Of a stretch of 64,000 nucleotides of DNA, positions 43,357 to 53,144 are shown one piece after another. The DNA lies in contig NZ_JAQRFN010000012.1 in assembly GCF_028598555.1 (NCBI RefSeq), forward strand, positions 1 to 64,000, in the 5' to 3' direction. This DNA is from Xenorhabdus anantnagensis (GTDB lineage: Bacteria; Pseudomonadota; Gammaproteobacteria; Enterobacterales; Enterobacteriaceae). Position 1 is the first letter of the stretch, and each line of letters opens with the position of its first letter. The notes below the pieces were generated by a model, which had not been told where the DNA came from, did not search any database, and worked only from the letters and a program-made list of their open reading frames with translations. The position numbers and the translations under genes are program-made.

Positions 43357-43980
43357 TTATGAATGAGTATCTGAATTTTGGTGAACCAGCTCGCTGTGCC
43401 AGCTAATTAATTCGTTACGTATCTTTTCTGGTAATACCGCCACATGACACCCTTCTATTGCACCTGCCAATGCAAGCAACAAACTGACATTTGTTTTTTT
43501 CCTATGCTGCTGGAGTTTGAGGTAAGTTGCTTTTGCTCCTAACATTCGTAATTCTTCTACTTTAGAGATACCCACTTTCCATAATTGCCTTTCTAAAGCG
43601 ATCCCTAAATTAGGAAGATCTTTAAGCCTAAGAGGCATTTTCTGTCTATCAATTATTTCTTTCATTGTGTATTGATAGGCTAAATTTACATATTCAAATA
43701 ACTGTTTTTGATCCTGCCAAAGTGATTCATTAACACGGTAATACCGCAAAGTCACAGGTATTCCTCTTTTTGAATAAATAAATTTCTCCATTCCCCTAGC
43801 CTTAAATAATACTTCAGCGTGACTATTTCCTCGCAAATAAAGTTCCCCATCAGAACTAATGGCGAATAAAATACCATCAATTAACAACCCAATGCCCCCA
43901 AATTGAGATTTTTTCTTAAGCTTTCCCAGTGAAGATACACCTTGTTGCAATTGGGCCAAACGAGCTCCGGATAAAAACAT
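43357..43980 (-). CDS. tfoX: Competence regulator TfoX/Sxy
   Basis: 207 aa with N-terminal TfoX domain (SLGKLKKKSQFGGIGLLIDGILFAISSDGELYLRG...YSKRGIPVTLRYYRV) and C-terminal domain (LKDLPNLGIALERQLWKVGISKVEELRMLGAKATYLKLQ). It makes CRP act at Sxy-dependent (CRP-S) sites of competence genes. Convergent with the cluster and divergent from sulA, as in E. coli. Confidence 0.93.
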   Translation of the reverse strand: MFLSGARLAQLQQGVSSLGKLKKKSQFGGIGLLIDGILFAISSDGELYLRGNSHAEVLFKARGMEKFIYSKRGIPVTLRYYRVNESLWQDQKQLFEYVNLAYQYTMKEIIDRQKMPLRLKDLPNLGIALERQLWKVGISKVEELRMLGAKATYLKLQQHRKKTNVSLLLALAGAIEGCHVAVLPEKIRNELISWHSELVHQNSDTHS

Positions 43981-44184
43981 TTTTTATCACTCCATGAATC
44001 ACATTCCAACGTAATGCTTGATTATGTCTGCTATCTATAAAATAGATAACAAGAACAATTAATTAAAACCATACGCAATCTATTTCCAACTGCCAATCGT
44101 TAAGTCAGAAAAATTCTAATTTCTGTAAATTTTTGCGAAGCGCTTTGAAAAAAAGAGACTTGCTTTTAATCAAATAGCGTTATA

Positions 44185-44200
44185 CTGTATAAATATACAG
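44185..44200. promoter_or_regulatory. LexA box of sulA
   Basis: CTGTATAAATATACAG, a full palindromic SOS box (CTGT-N8-ACAG), 22 bp before the sulA ATG. Confidence 0.93.
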
Positions 44201-44221
44201 CTTATTATGGCGAGGAACATT

Positions 44222-44794
44222 ATGAGCATCCGATCAGCGTGGGAATATCTCACTGAGAAAAAAACAACAGCTGCTGGCACAACAGTAAACGAACATAAAA
44301 CAGACAAAACAATGGTTGGGATGACCGTGAAAAAGCTGTCTTTTGTGGAACCACCTCAATATATTTCACACACAATAAAAGGTACGATCAGTGAGCTGAT
44401 CTACAGTGAACACCAACCTGCCATTCATCAGATTCTTCTTCCTTTATTACGTCAGTCTGGAAAAGAAGATCGATGGTTGCTTTGGGTAAACCCCAATAAG
44501 AAGTTGAGCCGTCAGTGGCTAATAAATGCAGGGCTTCCTCTAAATAAAATCATTCAATTAAATCAAGTCTGTCCTACAGATTCGATTAGTGCCATGGAAA
44601 AAGCTTTGGCAAGTGGAAATTACAGCATTGTATTAGGTTGGTTACCCGAATTATCGGAATATCAATTAAATACGCTACAACTGGCCGCACAAAAAGGAAC
44701 TACTCTTGGTTTTATTATGCGTCCACAAAATTTATCACATCAATTTATTTCGCAATCTAATGGATTACAAATTCACTCTAATTACTATCATTGA
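44222..44794 (+). CDS. sulA: SOS cell division inhibitor SulA
   Basis: Blocks FtsZ polymerisation after DNA damage. Conserved parts: HQILLPLLRQSGKEDRWLLWVNPNKKLSRQWLINAGLPL, ISAMEKALASGNYSIVLGWLP, GFIMRP and the terminal HSNYYH recognised by Lon. Start at 44222 is preferred because GAGGA lies five bases upstream; the ATG at 44207 would place the ribosome binding site inside the gene. LexA box directly upstream. Confidence 0.94.
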   Translation: MSIRSAWEYLTEKKTTAAGTTVNEHKTDKTMVGMTVKKLSFVEPPQYISHTIKGTISELIYSEHQPAIHQILLPLLRQSGKEDRWLLWVNPNKKLSRQWLINAGLPLNKIIQLNQVCPTDSISAMEKALASGNYSIVLGWLPELSEYQLNTLQLAAQKGTTLGFIMRPQNLSHQFISQSNGLQIHSNYYH

Positions 44795-44949
44795 TTTAAA
44801 TTAGGATTAATCTTAATAATTTTTATAAAAAACAAGCTACCAATTGATATTTATTATTGTTTGCAATAAAAATCAATGTATTAATACCGTAAATATTGTA
44901 AACATTCGTCAATAATGCTTAGGGTTTGTCTGTCGGTAATTAAATATTT

Positions 44950-44965
44950 TGTGTCATGAGTCACA
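44950..44965 (+). promoter_or_regulatory. CRP-like site upstream of ompA
   Basis: TGTGT-CATGAG-TCACA deviates from the CRP consensus at one position. It lies 200 bp before the ompA start in the 5' control region. Confidence 0.45.
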
Positions 44966-45121
44966 GTGTACTTGTAACTTTTTAACTTCGTTGTAGACTT
45001 TACACAGTTTAGGGAGTTGTGCTTACTGCTCTTATATTTCAGAACACATCTTCTGATTAAAGCACAATTACCTAACAGAACATTTTAACCAATGGCTAAC
45101 AATAAGGCTTTTAAGGCCAAT

Positions 45122-45150
45122 TGCCTATTTGGATGATAACGAGGCGTAAA
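45122..45150 (+). promoter_or_regulatory. ompA ribosome-loading leader (MicA target region)
   Basis: TTTGGATGATAACGAGGCG, directly before the ATG, is the same as the leader of E. coli ompA, where MicA RNA pairs to block translation. Conservation suggests the same control here. The micA gene itself is not in this window. Confidence 0.6.
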
Positions 45151-46257
45151 ATGAAGAAAACAGCTATCGCAGTAGCAGTGGCAGTGGCAGCTTTCGCAAC
45201 TGCTGCTCAAGCAGCTCCAAAGGACAACACTTGGTATACCGGTGCTAAGCTGGGTTGGTCTCAATACCATGATGTAAATTTCTATGGAAATGGTTACGAT
45301 AACCTGATTGGTAACGGCCCTACCCGCAAAAACCAACCTGGCGCAGGTGCCTATGTCGGTTATCAGGCAAACCCATATTTAGGCTTTGAATTGGGTTATG
45401 ACTGGTTGGGACGCATGGCCTATAAGGGTAGTATTAATAACGGCTCTTTCCGCGCTCAAGGTGTTCAGCTAACGACCAAACTGAGCTACCCGGTTCTGAA
45501 TAATCTGGATGTTTATACTCGTCTTGGCGGTATGATATGGCGTGCAGACTCGTCTGCAACCCACAATGCCAATACAGCAGATCAGAGCAGACTGAAAAAC
45601 CACGATACAGGTGTTTCTCCTCTGGCTGCGGTTGGTGTTGAATACGCACTGACCAAAAATCTAGCAACCCGTCTGGATTACCAGTGGGTTAACAACATCG
45701 GTGACGCTAACAGTGTTGGTGCCCGTCCAGATAACGGTCTGCTGAGTGTTGGTGTTTCTTACCGTTTTGGTCAAGGTGAAGCTGCACCAATCGTTGTCCC
45801 AGTTGCTCCTCCAGTTGTAGCAGCGCCAACCCCTATTGTTGAAAACAAAAGCTTTACTCTGCGCTCTGACGTTCTGTTCAATTTCAACAAATCAACGTTG
45901 AAAGCAGAAGGTAAACAGGAACTGGATAACCTGTACAACCAACTGACCAGAATCGACCCAGATCAAGGCAAGGTTCTGGTACTCGGTTATACTGACCGCA
46001 TCGGCAGCCAAAATTACAACCTGCCACTGTCTCATAAACGTGCTCAATCCGTTGTAGATTACTTGATTGCTAAAGGCATTCCAGCAGATTCAATCCAAGC
46101 AGAAGGCCGTGGTAAGGAAAATCCTGTCACTGGCTCTACCTGTGACAAAATTAAAGTCCGCTCTAAGCTTATCAACTGCTTGGCTCCGGATCGCCGTGTA
46201 ATTATCAACATTCAGGGCGTTACTAAAGTGGTTACTCAGCCACAAGCAGCTAAGTAA
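45151..46257 (+). CDS. ompA: Outer membrane protein A
   Basis: 368 aa: signal peptide ending AQA, eight-stranded beta barrel (residues about 22-205, ending [11 protein letters not shown]), Pro/Val/Ala-rich hinge ([17 protein letters not shown]) and an OmpA peptidoglycan-binding domain ([48 protein letters not shown] with the disulfide-forming Cys pair). Start at 45151 with GAGG upstream; an in-frame TTG further out is not used. Terminator follows. Confidence 0.97.
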   Translation: MKKTAIAVAVAVAAFATAAQAAPKDNTWYTGAKLGWSQYHDVNFYGNGYDNLIGNGPTRKNQPGAGAYVGYQANPYLGFELGYDWLGRMAYKGSINNGSFRAQGVQLTTKLSYPVLNNLDVYTRLGGMIWRADSSATHNANTADQSRLKNHDTGVSPLAAVGVEYALTKNLATRLDYQWVNNIGDANSVGARPDNGLLSVGVSYRFGQGEAAPIVVPVAPPVVAAPTPIVENKSFTLRSDVLFNFNKSTLKAEGKQELDNLYNQLTRIDPDQGKVLVLGYTDRIGSQNYNLPLSHKRAQSVVDYLIAKGIPADSIQAEGRGKENPVTGSTCDKIKVRSKLINCLAPDRRVIINIQGVTKVVTQPQAAK

Positions 46258-46280
46258 TATAGCCTCTCTCTATTCATTAA

Positions 46281-46304
46281 AAACCCCATTTTAAATGGGG
46301 TTTT
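46281..46304 (+). terminator. ompA terminator
   Basis: AAACCCCATTT and AAATGGGGTTT form a strong hairpin, followed by a T-rich tract, 24 bp after the ompA stop. Confidence 0.85.
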
Positions 46305-46348
46305 ATGTTTTGATACATTTTCCTATTGATTACTGGTTATTACCGGGG

Positions 46349-46798
46349 TTATTTCCCCAATATTGCTTCCAAATCCTGCTTCAAACTCGATATTTGATGA
46401 GTATACTTTTCCCGATATTCAGCATCTTCCAATAATTGAATGATCGTTTCTGACAAAGTATTACCGCGACGTCGGGAAAGCGCTGAAAGCCGCTGCCAAA
46501 CACGAAAATCCAGATCAATTGATTTCTTACGTGAGTGTTGGTGTTCAGCATTAAAATGACGTTTACGCCGTGCCCGAATCGTTTGCTTCATTCGGTTGGA
46601 TAAATCCGGATTCATGTGCAGAGAAATCCATTTCAATACTTTGACTGGTTCTCGTTCTAAACTCATTAGTTCATTGACCGCATCCTGTGCAGCGCTTTTT
46701 TCAATGTATTTAGTAATCGGCTCACCTTCACGATGCTTTTTTGCCAAATATGCCCATTTCCAGCCACATTCCAGATTTTCCAATTGTTGATATTTCAT
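46349..46798 (-). CDS. matP: Macrodomain Ter protein MatP
   Basis: Binds matS sites to organise the Ter macrodomain. 149 aa with helical N-terminus ([39 protein letters not shown]) and C-terminal ribbon-helix-helix ([37 protein letters not shown]) plus coiled coil. Length and position agree with E. coli. Divergent from lonH. Confidence 0.95.
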   Translation of the reverse strand: MKYQQLENLECGWKWAYLAKKHREGEPITKYIEKSAAQDAVNELMSLEREPVKVLKWISLHMNPDLSNRMKQTIRARRKRHFNAEHQHSRKKSIDLDFRVWQRLSALSRRRGNTLSETIIQLLEDAEYREKYTHQISSLKQDLEAILGK

Positions 46799-47001
46799 TT
46801 CATCTCTCAGTGACAGCGTAACTTAAATTAAGCATAGCAACTATTTCTTTGAATTGCTCATAACAACACAGAACACTGGCATATTTTACAAGCAACGAAA
46901 GCACAGGCTCAAATGTCATTTCTTTCAAAATTCAGGCATGTTGGTTCATTGCTTAATCTTGTATAATAAATGTTTCTTTTTTACTATATGTAGCTAACAC
47001 T

Positions 47002-48732
47002 TTGACGAATATAAAATTAGACTGGCAGGCATTACAGCCAAACAATGCGCCTTATCAAGCACTCTTTAATTCTGTCGCTGAATTGCCCCCCATCACAATA
47101 GATGAGGTTCAACCCAGGCTGCACAGTGGGTTATCCCTTTTTTGTCAGGCCTCTCTGCGCCAACCTTTTATGCTGCTGAAGGCGGAAGAGAGTAATGCTT
47201 ATCTGTCTCTTTTATCCGATACTATTTCCTCTTTGTTGCCGGAAAACCGTCCAAGTATCGGCGGCTATTATCAGATAGAGCACCAAACCATTACTTGGCA
47301 CTCTACAGGGGAAGGCTTTTTTGCACCAACTGAACAAGTGGCTTACCGTGAGTGGATTGAACCAGAGCAATTATTTGGCAATATCTATACACATCAAGGG
47401 GTACTACAACTGCAACCCGGCCTTATCCATCAGGTAAACGGTGGTATCTTGATTCTGTCTCTGCGCACCCTGCTTTCTCAACCATTGATGTGGGTTCGTC
47501 TCAAGCAGATGATTATTCAACGCCGTTTTGATTGGCTATCACATGATGAAAAGCACCCTCTCCCACTGCCGATACCGTCAATGGAACTGGATCTGCGTCT
47601 GCTTTTAGTCGGAGACAGACTCAGCCTTGAAGAGCTACAATCCATCGAGCCTGAGCTGACGAACAATGCATTGTATGGTGAATTTGAACTGGATATGCCC
47701 TTTCATGAAGAAGATGATCTGACAGTATGGTGTCGATACGTTAATGGGATCATCCAGCAACAAAACTTGCCTCCATTAAGTGCTGATGCCTGGCCAGAAT
47801 TGATTAAACTCGCTACTCGTTACACAGAAGATCAATTCCAGTTACCTCTGGATATTCAATGGGTGCAACAAAAACTAGAAACCGCAACTATTTATCATCA
47901 GGAAAATCAGATCACCAAAGATTCTCTACAACAAGCGGAAGATAATCGTATTTGGCGTCATGGCTATTTGTCCGAACGCAGTATGGACGAAATTCTGAAA
48001 GGTCAGGTATTGATTCGTACACAAGGCTCAGTTATCGGCCAAATCAATGGGCTATCCGTGCTCGAATATCCTGGGCATCCTGATCCAATGGGGGAACCCT
48101 CTCGTATCAGTTGTGTTGCACACTTAGGAGATGGCGAATTTATTGATGTGGAACGCAAGGTTGAGTTAGGTGGCAATATTCATGCTAAGGGTATGATGAT
48201 CATGCAGGCTTATTTAATTTCTGAATTGAAATTAGATCAACCACAGCCTTTCTCTGCTTCTATTGTTTTCGAACAATCCTATGGTGAAGTGGACGGGGAT
48301 AGCGCTTCACTCGCCGAACTGTGTGCCCTTATCAGCGCTCTGTCACAACAGCCTATTGACCAGCAAATTGCTGTTACTGGTGCCGTGGACCAATTTGGTT
48401 ATGTACAACCCATTGGTGGAGTTAATGAAAAAATTGAAGGCTTTTTCCGTCTATGTCACTACTGCGGGCTAACCGGCCATCAAGGTGTCATTATTCCAAC
48501 CACAAATGTTCAACATTTATGCTTGAATCAAGATGTTGTTAATGCGGTAAAAAATGGGCAATTTCATATTTGGGCAGTCGGGCATGTCTCTGAAGCTGCA
48601 TCATTGTTACTCGGCATTCCCTATTATGACCCACAAAAAGAACATCTGTTAGCTATCATACACGAACGCATAACACAGGCTAATATTCAAGAAAGACCTC
48701 GATTTCCTTGGTTTCTCCGCTGGTTGGGTTAA
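47002..48732 (+). CDS. lonH: Lon-like protease LonH (YcbZ)
   Basis: 576 aa. The N-terminal half is a degenerate ATPase domain without Walker A (LQPGLIHQVNGGILILSLRTLLSQPLMW is conserved with YcbZ). The C-terminal Lon protease domain carries the Ser-Lys dyad: Ser in YGEVDGDSASLAEL and Lys in GGVNEKIEGFF. Starts with TTG (MTNIKLDWQALQP matches the E. coli N-terminus). The end of the gene is close to the fabA control region. Confidence 0.93.
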   Translation: MTNIKLDWQALQPNNAPYQALFNSVAELPPITIDEVQPRLHSGLSLFCQASLRQPFMLLKAEESNAYLSLLSDTISSLLPENRPSIGGYYQIEHQTITWHSTGEGFFAPTEQVAYREWIEPEQLFGNIYTHQGVLQLQPGLIHQVNGGILILSLRTLLSQPLMWVRLKQMIIQRRFDWLSHDEKHPLPLPIPSMELDLRLLLVGDRLSLEELQSIEPELTNNALYGEFELDMPFHEEDDLTVWCRYVNGIIQQQNLPPLSADAWPELIKLATRYTEDQFQLPLDIQWVQQKLETATIYHQENQITKDSLQQAEDNRIWRHGYLSERSMDEILKGQVLIRTQGSVIGQINGLSVLEYPGHPDPMGEPSRISCVAHLGDGEFIDVERKVELGGNIHAKGMMIMQAYLISELKLDQPQPFSASIVFEQSYGEVDGDSASLAELCALISALSQQPIDQQIAVTGAVDQFGYVQPIGGVNEKIEGFFRLCHYCGLTGHQGVIIPTTNVQHLCLNQDVVNAVKNGQFHIWAVGHVSEAASLLLGIPYYDPQKEHLLAIIHERITQANIQERPRFPWFLRWLG

Positions 48733-48742
48733 TTCCATTATT

Positions 48743-48760
48743 ATCTGATCGGAGTTGTTG
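48743..48760. promoter_or_regulatory. FadR operator of fabA
   Basis: ATCTGATCGGAGTTGTTG resembles the E. coli fabA FadR site (AACTGATCGGACTTGTTC) at most positions. FadR activates fabA when acyl-CoA is low. Confidence 0.75.
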
Positions 48761-48778
48761 AGCGTACAAGTGTACGCT
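48761..48778. promoter_or_regulatory. FabR operator of fabA
   Basis: AGCGTACAAGTGTACGCT, a perfect 18-bp palindrome matching the FabR consensus, directly abutting the FadR site. FabR represses in response to unsaturated acyl chains. Confidence 0.88.
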
Positions 48779-48817
48779 ATTCTCTAGCCTTACACGATGA
48801 TAAGGCAATCTGAGAAT

Positions 48818-49336
48818 ATGTTTAAAAAACAAGAGTCCTACACGAAAGAAGAACTTCAAGCCTCTGGACAAGGTAAATTGTTTGGTGAAAATGGACCACC
48901 GCTGCCTTCTGGCAATATGCTGATGATGGATCGCATCACGAAAATGACAGAAATCGGTGGTACTTACAATAAAGGGTATGTCGAGGCTGAATTCGACATC
49001 AATCCTGAGTTGTGGTTTTTCGATTGCCATTTTGTCAATGATCCTGTTATGCCCGGCTGCCTCGGTCTTGATGCCATGTGGCAGCTCGTCGGTTTCTTCT
49101 TAGGCTGGATCGGTGGAGAAGGTAAAGGCCGCGCACTCGGTGTTGGGGAAGTCAAATTTACTGGACAGATATTACCAACGGCAAAAAAAGTGACCTATCG
49201 TATTAATTTCAAGCGTGTCATTAATCGCAAATTAATTATGGGACTGGCCGATGGCGAAGTTCTGGTGGATGGCAAACTGATTTATACTGCGGCTGATTTG
49301 AAAGTAGGCTTATTCAAAGATACCAGTGCTTTTTGA
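48818..49336 (+). CDS. fabA: 3-hydroxydecanoyl-ACP dehydratase/isomerase
   Basis: Introduces the cis double bond of unsaturated fatty acids. 172 aa, equal to E. coli FabA. Catalytic His in [20 protein letters not shown] and Asp in the same block, then [28 protein letters not shown]. Start [13 protein letters not shown] at 48818; a longer frame from 48797 is not conserved. Dual FadR/FabR control is readable upstream. Confidence 0.97.
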   Translation: MFKKQESYTKEELQASGQGKLFGENGPPLPSGNMLMMDRITKMTEIGGTYNKGYVEAEFDINPELWFFDCHFVNDPVMPGCLGLDAMWQLVGFFLGWIGGEGKGRALGVGEVKFTGQILPTAKKVTYRINFKRVINRKLIMGLADGEVLVDGKLIYTAADLKVGLFKDTSAF

Positions 49337-49402
49337 TGAACGAACAAATGAACTGACATTGGCGACTAACAAATTGATTAACCTCTGTCTCCGATGCTGA
49401 AA

Positions 49403-49423
49403 ACCTCCGCAAATGGCGGAGGT
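49403..49423 (+). terminator. fabA terminator
   Basis: ACCTCCGC, AAAT loop, GCGGAGGT, 66 bp after the stop. In E. coli rmf lies in this gap; no Rmf-like frame is present here. Confidence 0.7.
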
Positions 49424-49555
49424 ATTTCTCTTACTTGTTACCATGAAGATGAATAAACGATCGTTTTTTGCCTGATTTTTCCTAGTCATATCCTTGTATA
49501 AAATGAATATCAAGCAAAGGTAGACATAAAATAGTTATGATAAACATTTACTCGG

Positions 49556-50176
49556 TTAAGGTTGCAAAGAAAGTTGTTTGGCAATTGATTTAGCTAACTG
49601 ATTGTAACCCTTTGATAAAGTAAGCACTAATTCAGCATAGCCATTTTTTTCCTGTTTCAACTTAAAGTTGAAAGGCCGCTTAACCACCTTATCTGAGTTA
49701 GACAGTATCCAATAGCCTCCAATCAACACTTGACCATCATATCGCCCGTGAAAAGCAGTTATTGTGACATCCAACGTATCTGCATCTTTTTCTAATTCCT
49801 GATCAGAAACCAAACGATTTGGAAATGCTGCGCTCAGTTCAGAACTCAATGCTTGTTGTAATTGCTGCTGCAACGGGCTAGCCCATAAATGGTTTGATGC
49901 ATTGACATAGCTTACATCTCCTGTTTGATACACTATTCCAGGAGCCGCAAGGTAGTCAGAAAGGTGAACGCTTTTTATCCACAACTGCGGTTCATGTTTC
50001 GCCCCCAGTTTGATCTCCTGTGATGCAGACTTTTCCGCTACCACATTAGCCAAAACAGGCAATTGATAATACGTTTTTTGTAGCTGACCACTGCTGCATC
50101 CTGAAGTAAATAGACTCCCAACCACAACAACACTAACGGGAATAAAAAATGCCAATCTTGAAATCAACTTTTTCAT
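49556..50176 (-). CDS. pqiC: Outer-membrane lipoprotein PqiC
   Basis: 206 aa with lipobox FTSGC (Cys about residue 27). ABC-type auxiliary lipoprotein family. It docks with PqiB to complete a lipid-transport conduit across the periplasm. The start codon overlaps the pqiB stop (TAATG). Last gene of the pqiABC operon. Confidence 0.93.
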   Translation of the reverse strand: MKKLISRLAFFIPVSVVVVGSLFTSGCSSGQLQKTYYQLPVLANVVAEKSASQEIKLGAKHEPQLWIKSVHLSDYLAAPGIVYQTGDVSYVNASNHLWASPLQQQLQQALSSELSAAFPNRLVSDQELEKDADTLDVTITAFHGRYDGQVLIGGYWILSNSDKVVKRPFNFKLKQEKNGYAELVLTLSKGYNQLAKSIAKQLSLQP

Positions 50177-51825
50177 TATTTAAGTGCCTTTTTAGGTTCT
50201 GGATCTTTTGTTGCTTCAGCTTCGAATACTAATGCATTACTTTTATTATTAAGCGTTTTTAAAACAGGTTGTAATTCACGTAATACTTGATCCAACCGCT
50301 GCATATTATCCATCAGTTTACGATAAGCGGGTGAGCCTGGTTGAATTCCCTGCATACTGCGGTTCAACTCACGCAATGTATTTTGTATATCTTTAGGAAG
50401 TGCCTGCGCTTCTTGACTCGCGAGAATACGATTTAATTCACCTATTGTTTTATGTGCTTCTTTCATCGTCTTCTGGCTTTCTTCGAGTGTCCGTTTTGCC
50501 TGATTGAATACTGGTTCAATCGGCATGTTATTGATTTTATCCAATGCCGTTATAATCTTCTGCTGGATTTGCGCCAAACCACCACTGATTGTGGGTAGAG
50601 TTTCATAACCTGCAATTTCATATGGATCTTTCCAGACTTTCTCATTAGGGTAAAAATCCAGATCAATAAACAATGCGCCAGTCAGTAAATTTCCCGATTT
50701 CAAGGAGGCTCTTAGCCCTCGCGCAATAATCAACTTTAATTCTTTATCTGTATCGAACCCATTTCCCAATTCTTTCTTAAAACGCTCAGGCTCTATATGA
50801 ATCAATACAGGAATGCGAAAATCATTGTCGAGCCGTTGCTTAACCCCTTCAGGATAAAAAGGTACTGCGGCTACAGTACCCAATCGGATACCCCGGAATT
50901 CTACGGGCGCTCCTGTCTGCAATCCACGCACTGAATCAGAGAAAAATAATAAAAAGTCTTTATGCTCGGTATAAAGTGAGCTTTGGATGCTTCTTTCACT
51001 ATCATAAAGTTTAAAAACTTCTTTTTCTTTAACGGGATTACCCAGAATCCAACCTTTCGGTACATCAAAACTCACTCCACTCGCAAACAAGGTTGATAAT
51101 GAAGCTACATCAACCCGTAAACCTTGCGATGACATATCGAAAGATACGCCACTGTCTTTCCAAAATCTGACATTGGTTGTCAATAAACCATCGTAAGGAT
51201 CATTAACGAAAATTTGGTATTGGACTTGTCGAGATTTTGGATCAAAGGAAGCAGTTTCAACCGAGCCTACACGATAACCCCGGAATAATACGGGATCACC
51301 AGGTGTTAATCGTCCTGCTTCTTCACTGGTCAGGATAATACGAATGCCTTTTGCATCAGGGGAAGCAAGTGGGGGTGAAGCAAGCAATGAAAAGGTTTGT
51401 TCTTCCTCTCCTTGTGTGCCGGGCTGTAATTCAATAAATGCACCTGACAGTAATGTACTCAGGCCGGAAACCCCTTCACGCCCAATCTGAGGTTTTACAA
51501 CCCAAAATGTGGTATCTTTGCGCAAAAGACGCTCCATACCATAGATCAGGCGAGCTGTGATAATAACCTTGTTCAAGTTATCGCTCAGTGATACGGTTTC
51601 GACGACACCAACGTCTACACTGCGGCTTTTGATTTTAGTTTTTCCTGCTTCAATCCCCTCAGCACCCGTTGTTGTCAAAGTCACTTCCGGCCCTTGGTGA
51701 CTGAAATGATAAAACAATATCCACGCCCCAATAAGCACAGTGATAACTGGTACGATCCATATAGGTGACCAACTCTTCAGTTTACTGATTCGGGCTTGAG
51801 TCAGATCTTCTTCTTTATCCGTCAC
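50176..51825 (-). CDS. pqiB: MCE-domain intermembrane transport protein PqiB
   Basis: One N-terminal transmembrane helix (SPIWIVPVITVLIGAWILFYHF), three MCE domains (GPEVTLTTTGAEGIEAGKTKIKSRSVDVGVV; IRIILTSEEAGRLTPGDPVLFRGYRVG; DFLLFFSDSVRGLQTGAPVEFRGIRLG) and a C-terminal helical needle. E. coli PqiB is 546 aa. The GTG at 51825 lies one base after the pqiA stop and has GAGGA eight bases upstream, giving 549 aa; an ATG at 51840 inside pqiA is an alternative start. Confidence 0.93.
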   Translation of the reverse strand: MTDKEEDLTQARISKLKSWSPIWIVPVITVLIGAWILFYHFSHQGPEVTLTTTGAEGIEAGKTKIKSRSVDVGVVETVSLSDNLNKVIITARLIYGMERLLRKDTTFWVVKPQIGREGVSGLSTLLSGAFIELQPGTQGEEEQTFSLLASPPLASPDAKGIRIILTSEEAGRLTPGDPVLFRGYRVGSVETASFDPKSRQVQYQIFVNDPYDGLLTTNVRFWKDSGVSFDMSSQGLRVDVASLSTLFASGVSFDVPKGWILGNPVKEKEVFKLYDSERSIQSSLYTEHKDFLLFFSDSVRGLQTGAPVEFRGIRLGTVAAVPFYPEGVKQRLDNDFRIPVLIHIEPERFKKELGNGFDTDKELKLIIARGLRASLKSGNLLTGALFIDLDFYPNEKVWKDPYEIAGYETLPTISGGLAQIQQKIITALDKINNMPIEPVFNQAKRTLEESQKTMKEAHKTIGELNRILASQEAQALPKDIQNTLRELNRSMQGIQPGSPAYRKLMDNMQRLDQVLRELQPVLKTLNNKSNALVFEAEATKDPEPKKALK

Positions 51826-51826
51826 C

Positions 51827-53095
51827 TTATGATTCCTCATTTTTATGTAACACAAATTTACTGTTGGATTTATCCCAAGTTAAACGCGGATCAAATGTCA
51901 TTGATGCAAACATTGTCAAGATCACTACCAAAGCAAACAGTACCGCCCCCATAGCCGGATAGATACTCATTAACTGCCCCATCTGAACCAACGACGATAA
52001 TACAGCAATAACAAACACATCAATCATTGACCAACGGCCAACAAACTCCACGACTTCATAAATAAAATGCATCGTTTCTGAGTCATGTTTGCCTTGGCTT
52101 TTCGCATCCCAGCACAACCAACTGATAGCCAGCATTTTCAATAAAGGCACCATAATACTGGCAATAAAAATAACCATCGCAACCGGGTAAGAACCAGAAC
52201 TCCAAAGTAGAATAATGCCCTCTAGAATAGTCGAGTTAATGTGACTTCCTAATGATTGGGTTATCATTATCGGTAAAATATTCGCCGGAATATAAAGTAT
52301 GACGGATGTTATCAGTAGTGCCATTGTGTATTGGAGACTATGGCGACGACGAGCATATCCCCTTGTGTGACAACGGGGGCATTGAAACTGATGGGCTGGT
52401 AAAATGGCTGCACAACATTGACACAACCTGACTCCTTGCACCAATCCGGGAACTCCTGCTTGTAATTTGTGACAAATTTCAGGGGCTGGTTCTATTTCAT
52501 TCCAAAACCAATGTCTATCAAGGCACTGAAATGCCCTGATCTGAAATAAGCAAAATAGACAATAAGGCAAGAAACTCAAACCAATGCTGATTTCACCGTA
52601 TGCCATGAGCTTAACAAAGCTCACCAATACTCCCGCAAGGAAGATTTCTGCCATACACCACATTTTCATCTTAAACAGAATGCGCGCCAACTCTATTTTC
52701 AAGCGGCGCGCCATTTTGACGTTTTGACATAAAAAGATGATGGCAACCATACAAAATGCTGGCACAAGCTGAACAAAGATCAGGAAAAACACAGCCATGC
52801 TGGAATAGTCTTCACTGAACATCATTTCGGGGATCTGAGTCAACGTTATTTGACTCTCAATCCCCGCAACACTCATGCTAACAAAAGGAAACAGGCAAGC
52901 GAGAAACAGCATCATTAATGCGCTTAATGCATAGCCTGTTGGTTGGTTACGCGGCTCTTTCCACTTTGCGGTCAGTAAAGTATTACACCGTGGACAAACC
53001 GCCTTTTTCCCTTGTTCCAAATCAGGCACAGCCACCAGCATGTCACATTGGGGACAAAGAACCAGCTTATTGTGCTGGTGGTTATTGGAACACAA
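51827..53095 (-). CDS. pqiA: Inner-membrane protein PqiA
   Basis: 422 aa. Two homologous halves, each with a Cys4 zinc ribbon (CPQCDML...CPRCNTLL; CQCCAAILPAHQFQCPRC) and about four transmembrane helices. LIYEVVEFVGRWSMIDVF-like segment (HFIYEVVEFVGRWSMIDVFV) is characteristic. Works with PqiB and PqiC in envelope lipid trafficking; the operon is SoxS-inducible in E. coli. GGAG-like site precedes the ATG. Confidence 0.95.
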   Translation of the reverse strand: MCSNNHQHNKLVLCPQCDMLVAVPDLEQGKKAVCPRCNTLLTAKWKEPRNQPTGYALSALMMLFLACLFPFVSMSVAGIESQITLTQIPEMMFSEDYSSMAVFFLIFVQLVPAFCMVAIIFLCQNVKMARRLKIELARILFKMKMWCMAEIFLAGVLVSFVKLMAYGEISIGLSFLPYCLFCLFQIRAFQCLDRHWFWNEIEPAPEICHKLQAGVPGLVQGVRLCQCCAAILPAHQFQCPRCHTRGYARRRHSLQYTMALLITSVILYIPANILPIMITQSLGSHINSTILEGIILLWSSGSYPVAMVIFIASIMVPLLKMLAISWLCWDAKSQGKHDSETMHFIYEVVEFVGRWSMIDVFVIAVLSSLVQMGQLMSIYPAMGAVLFALVVILTMFASMTFDPRLTWDKSNSKFVLHKNEES

Positions 53096-53144
53096 AGTGT
53101 TTCTCCTTTAGCAAAACCCACAAGTTTCTTTTATGCAGCAGCTA

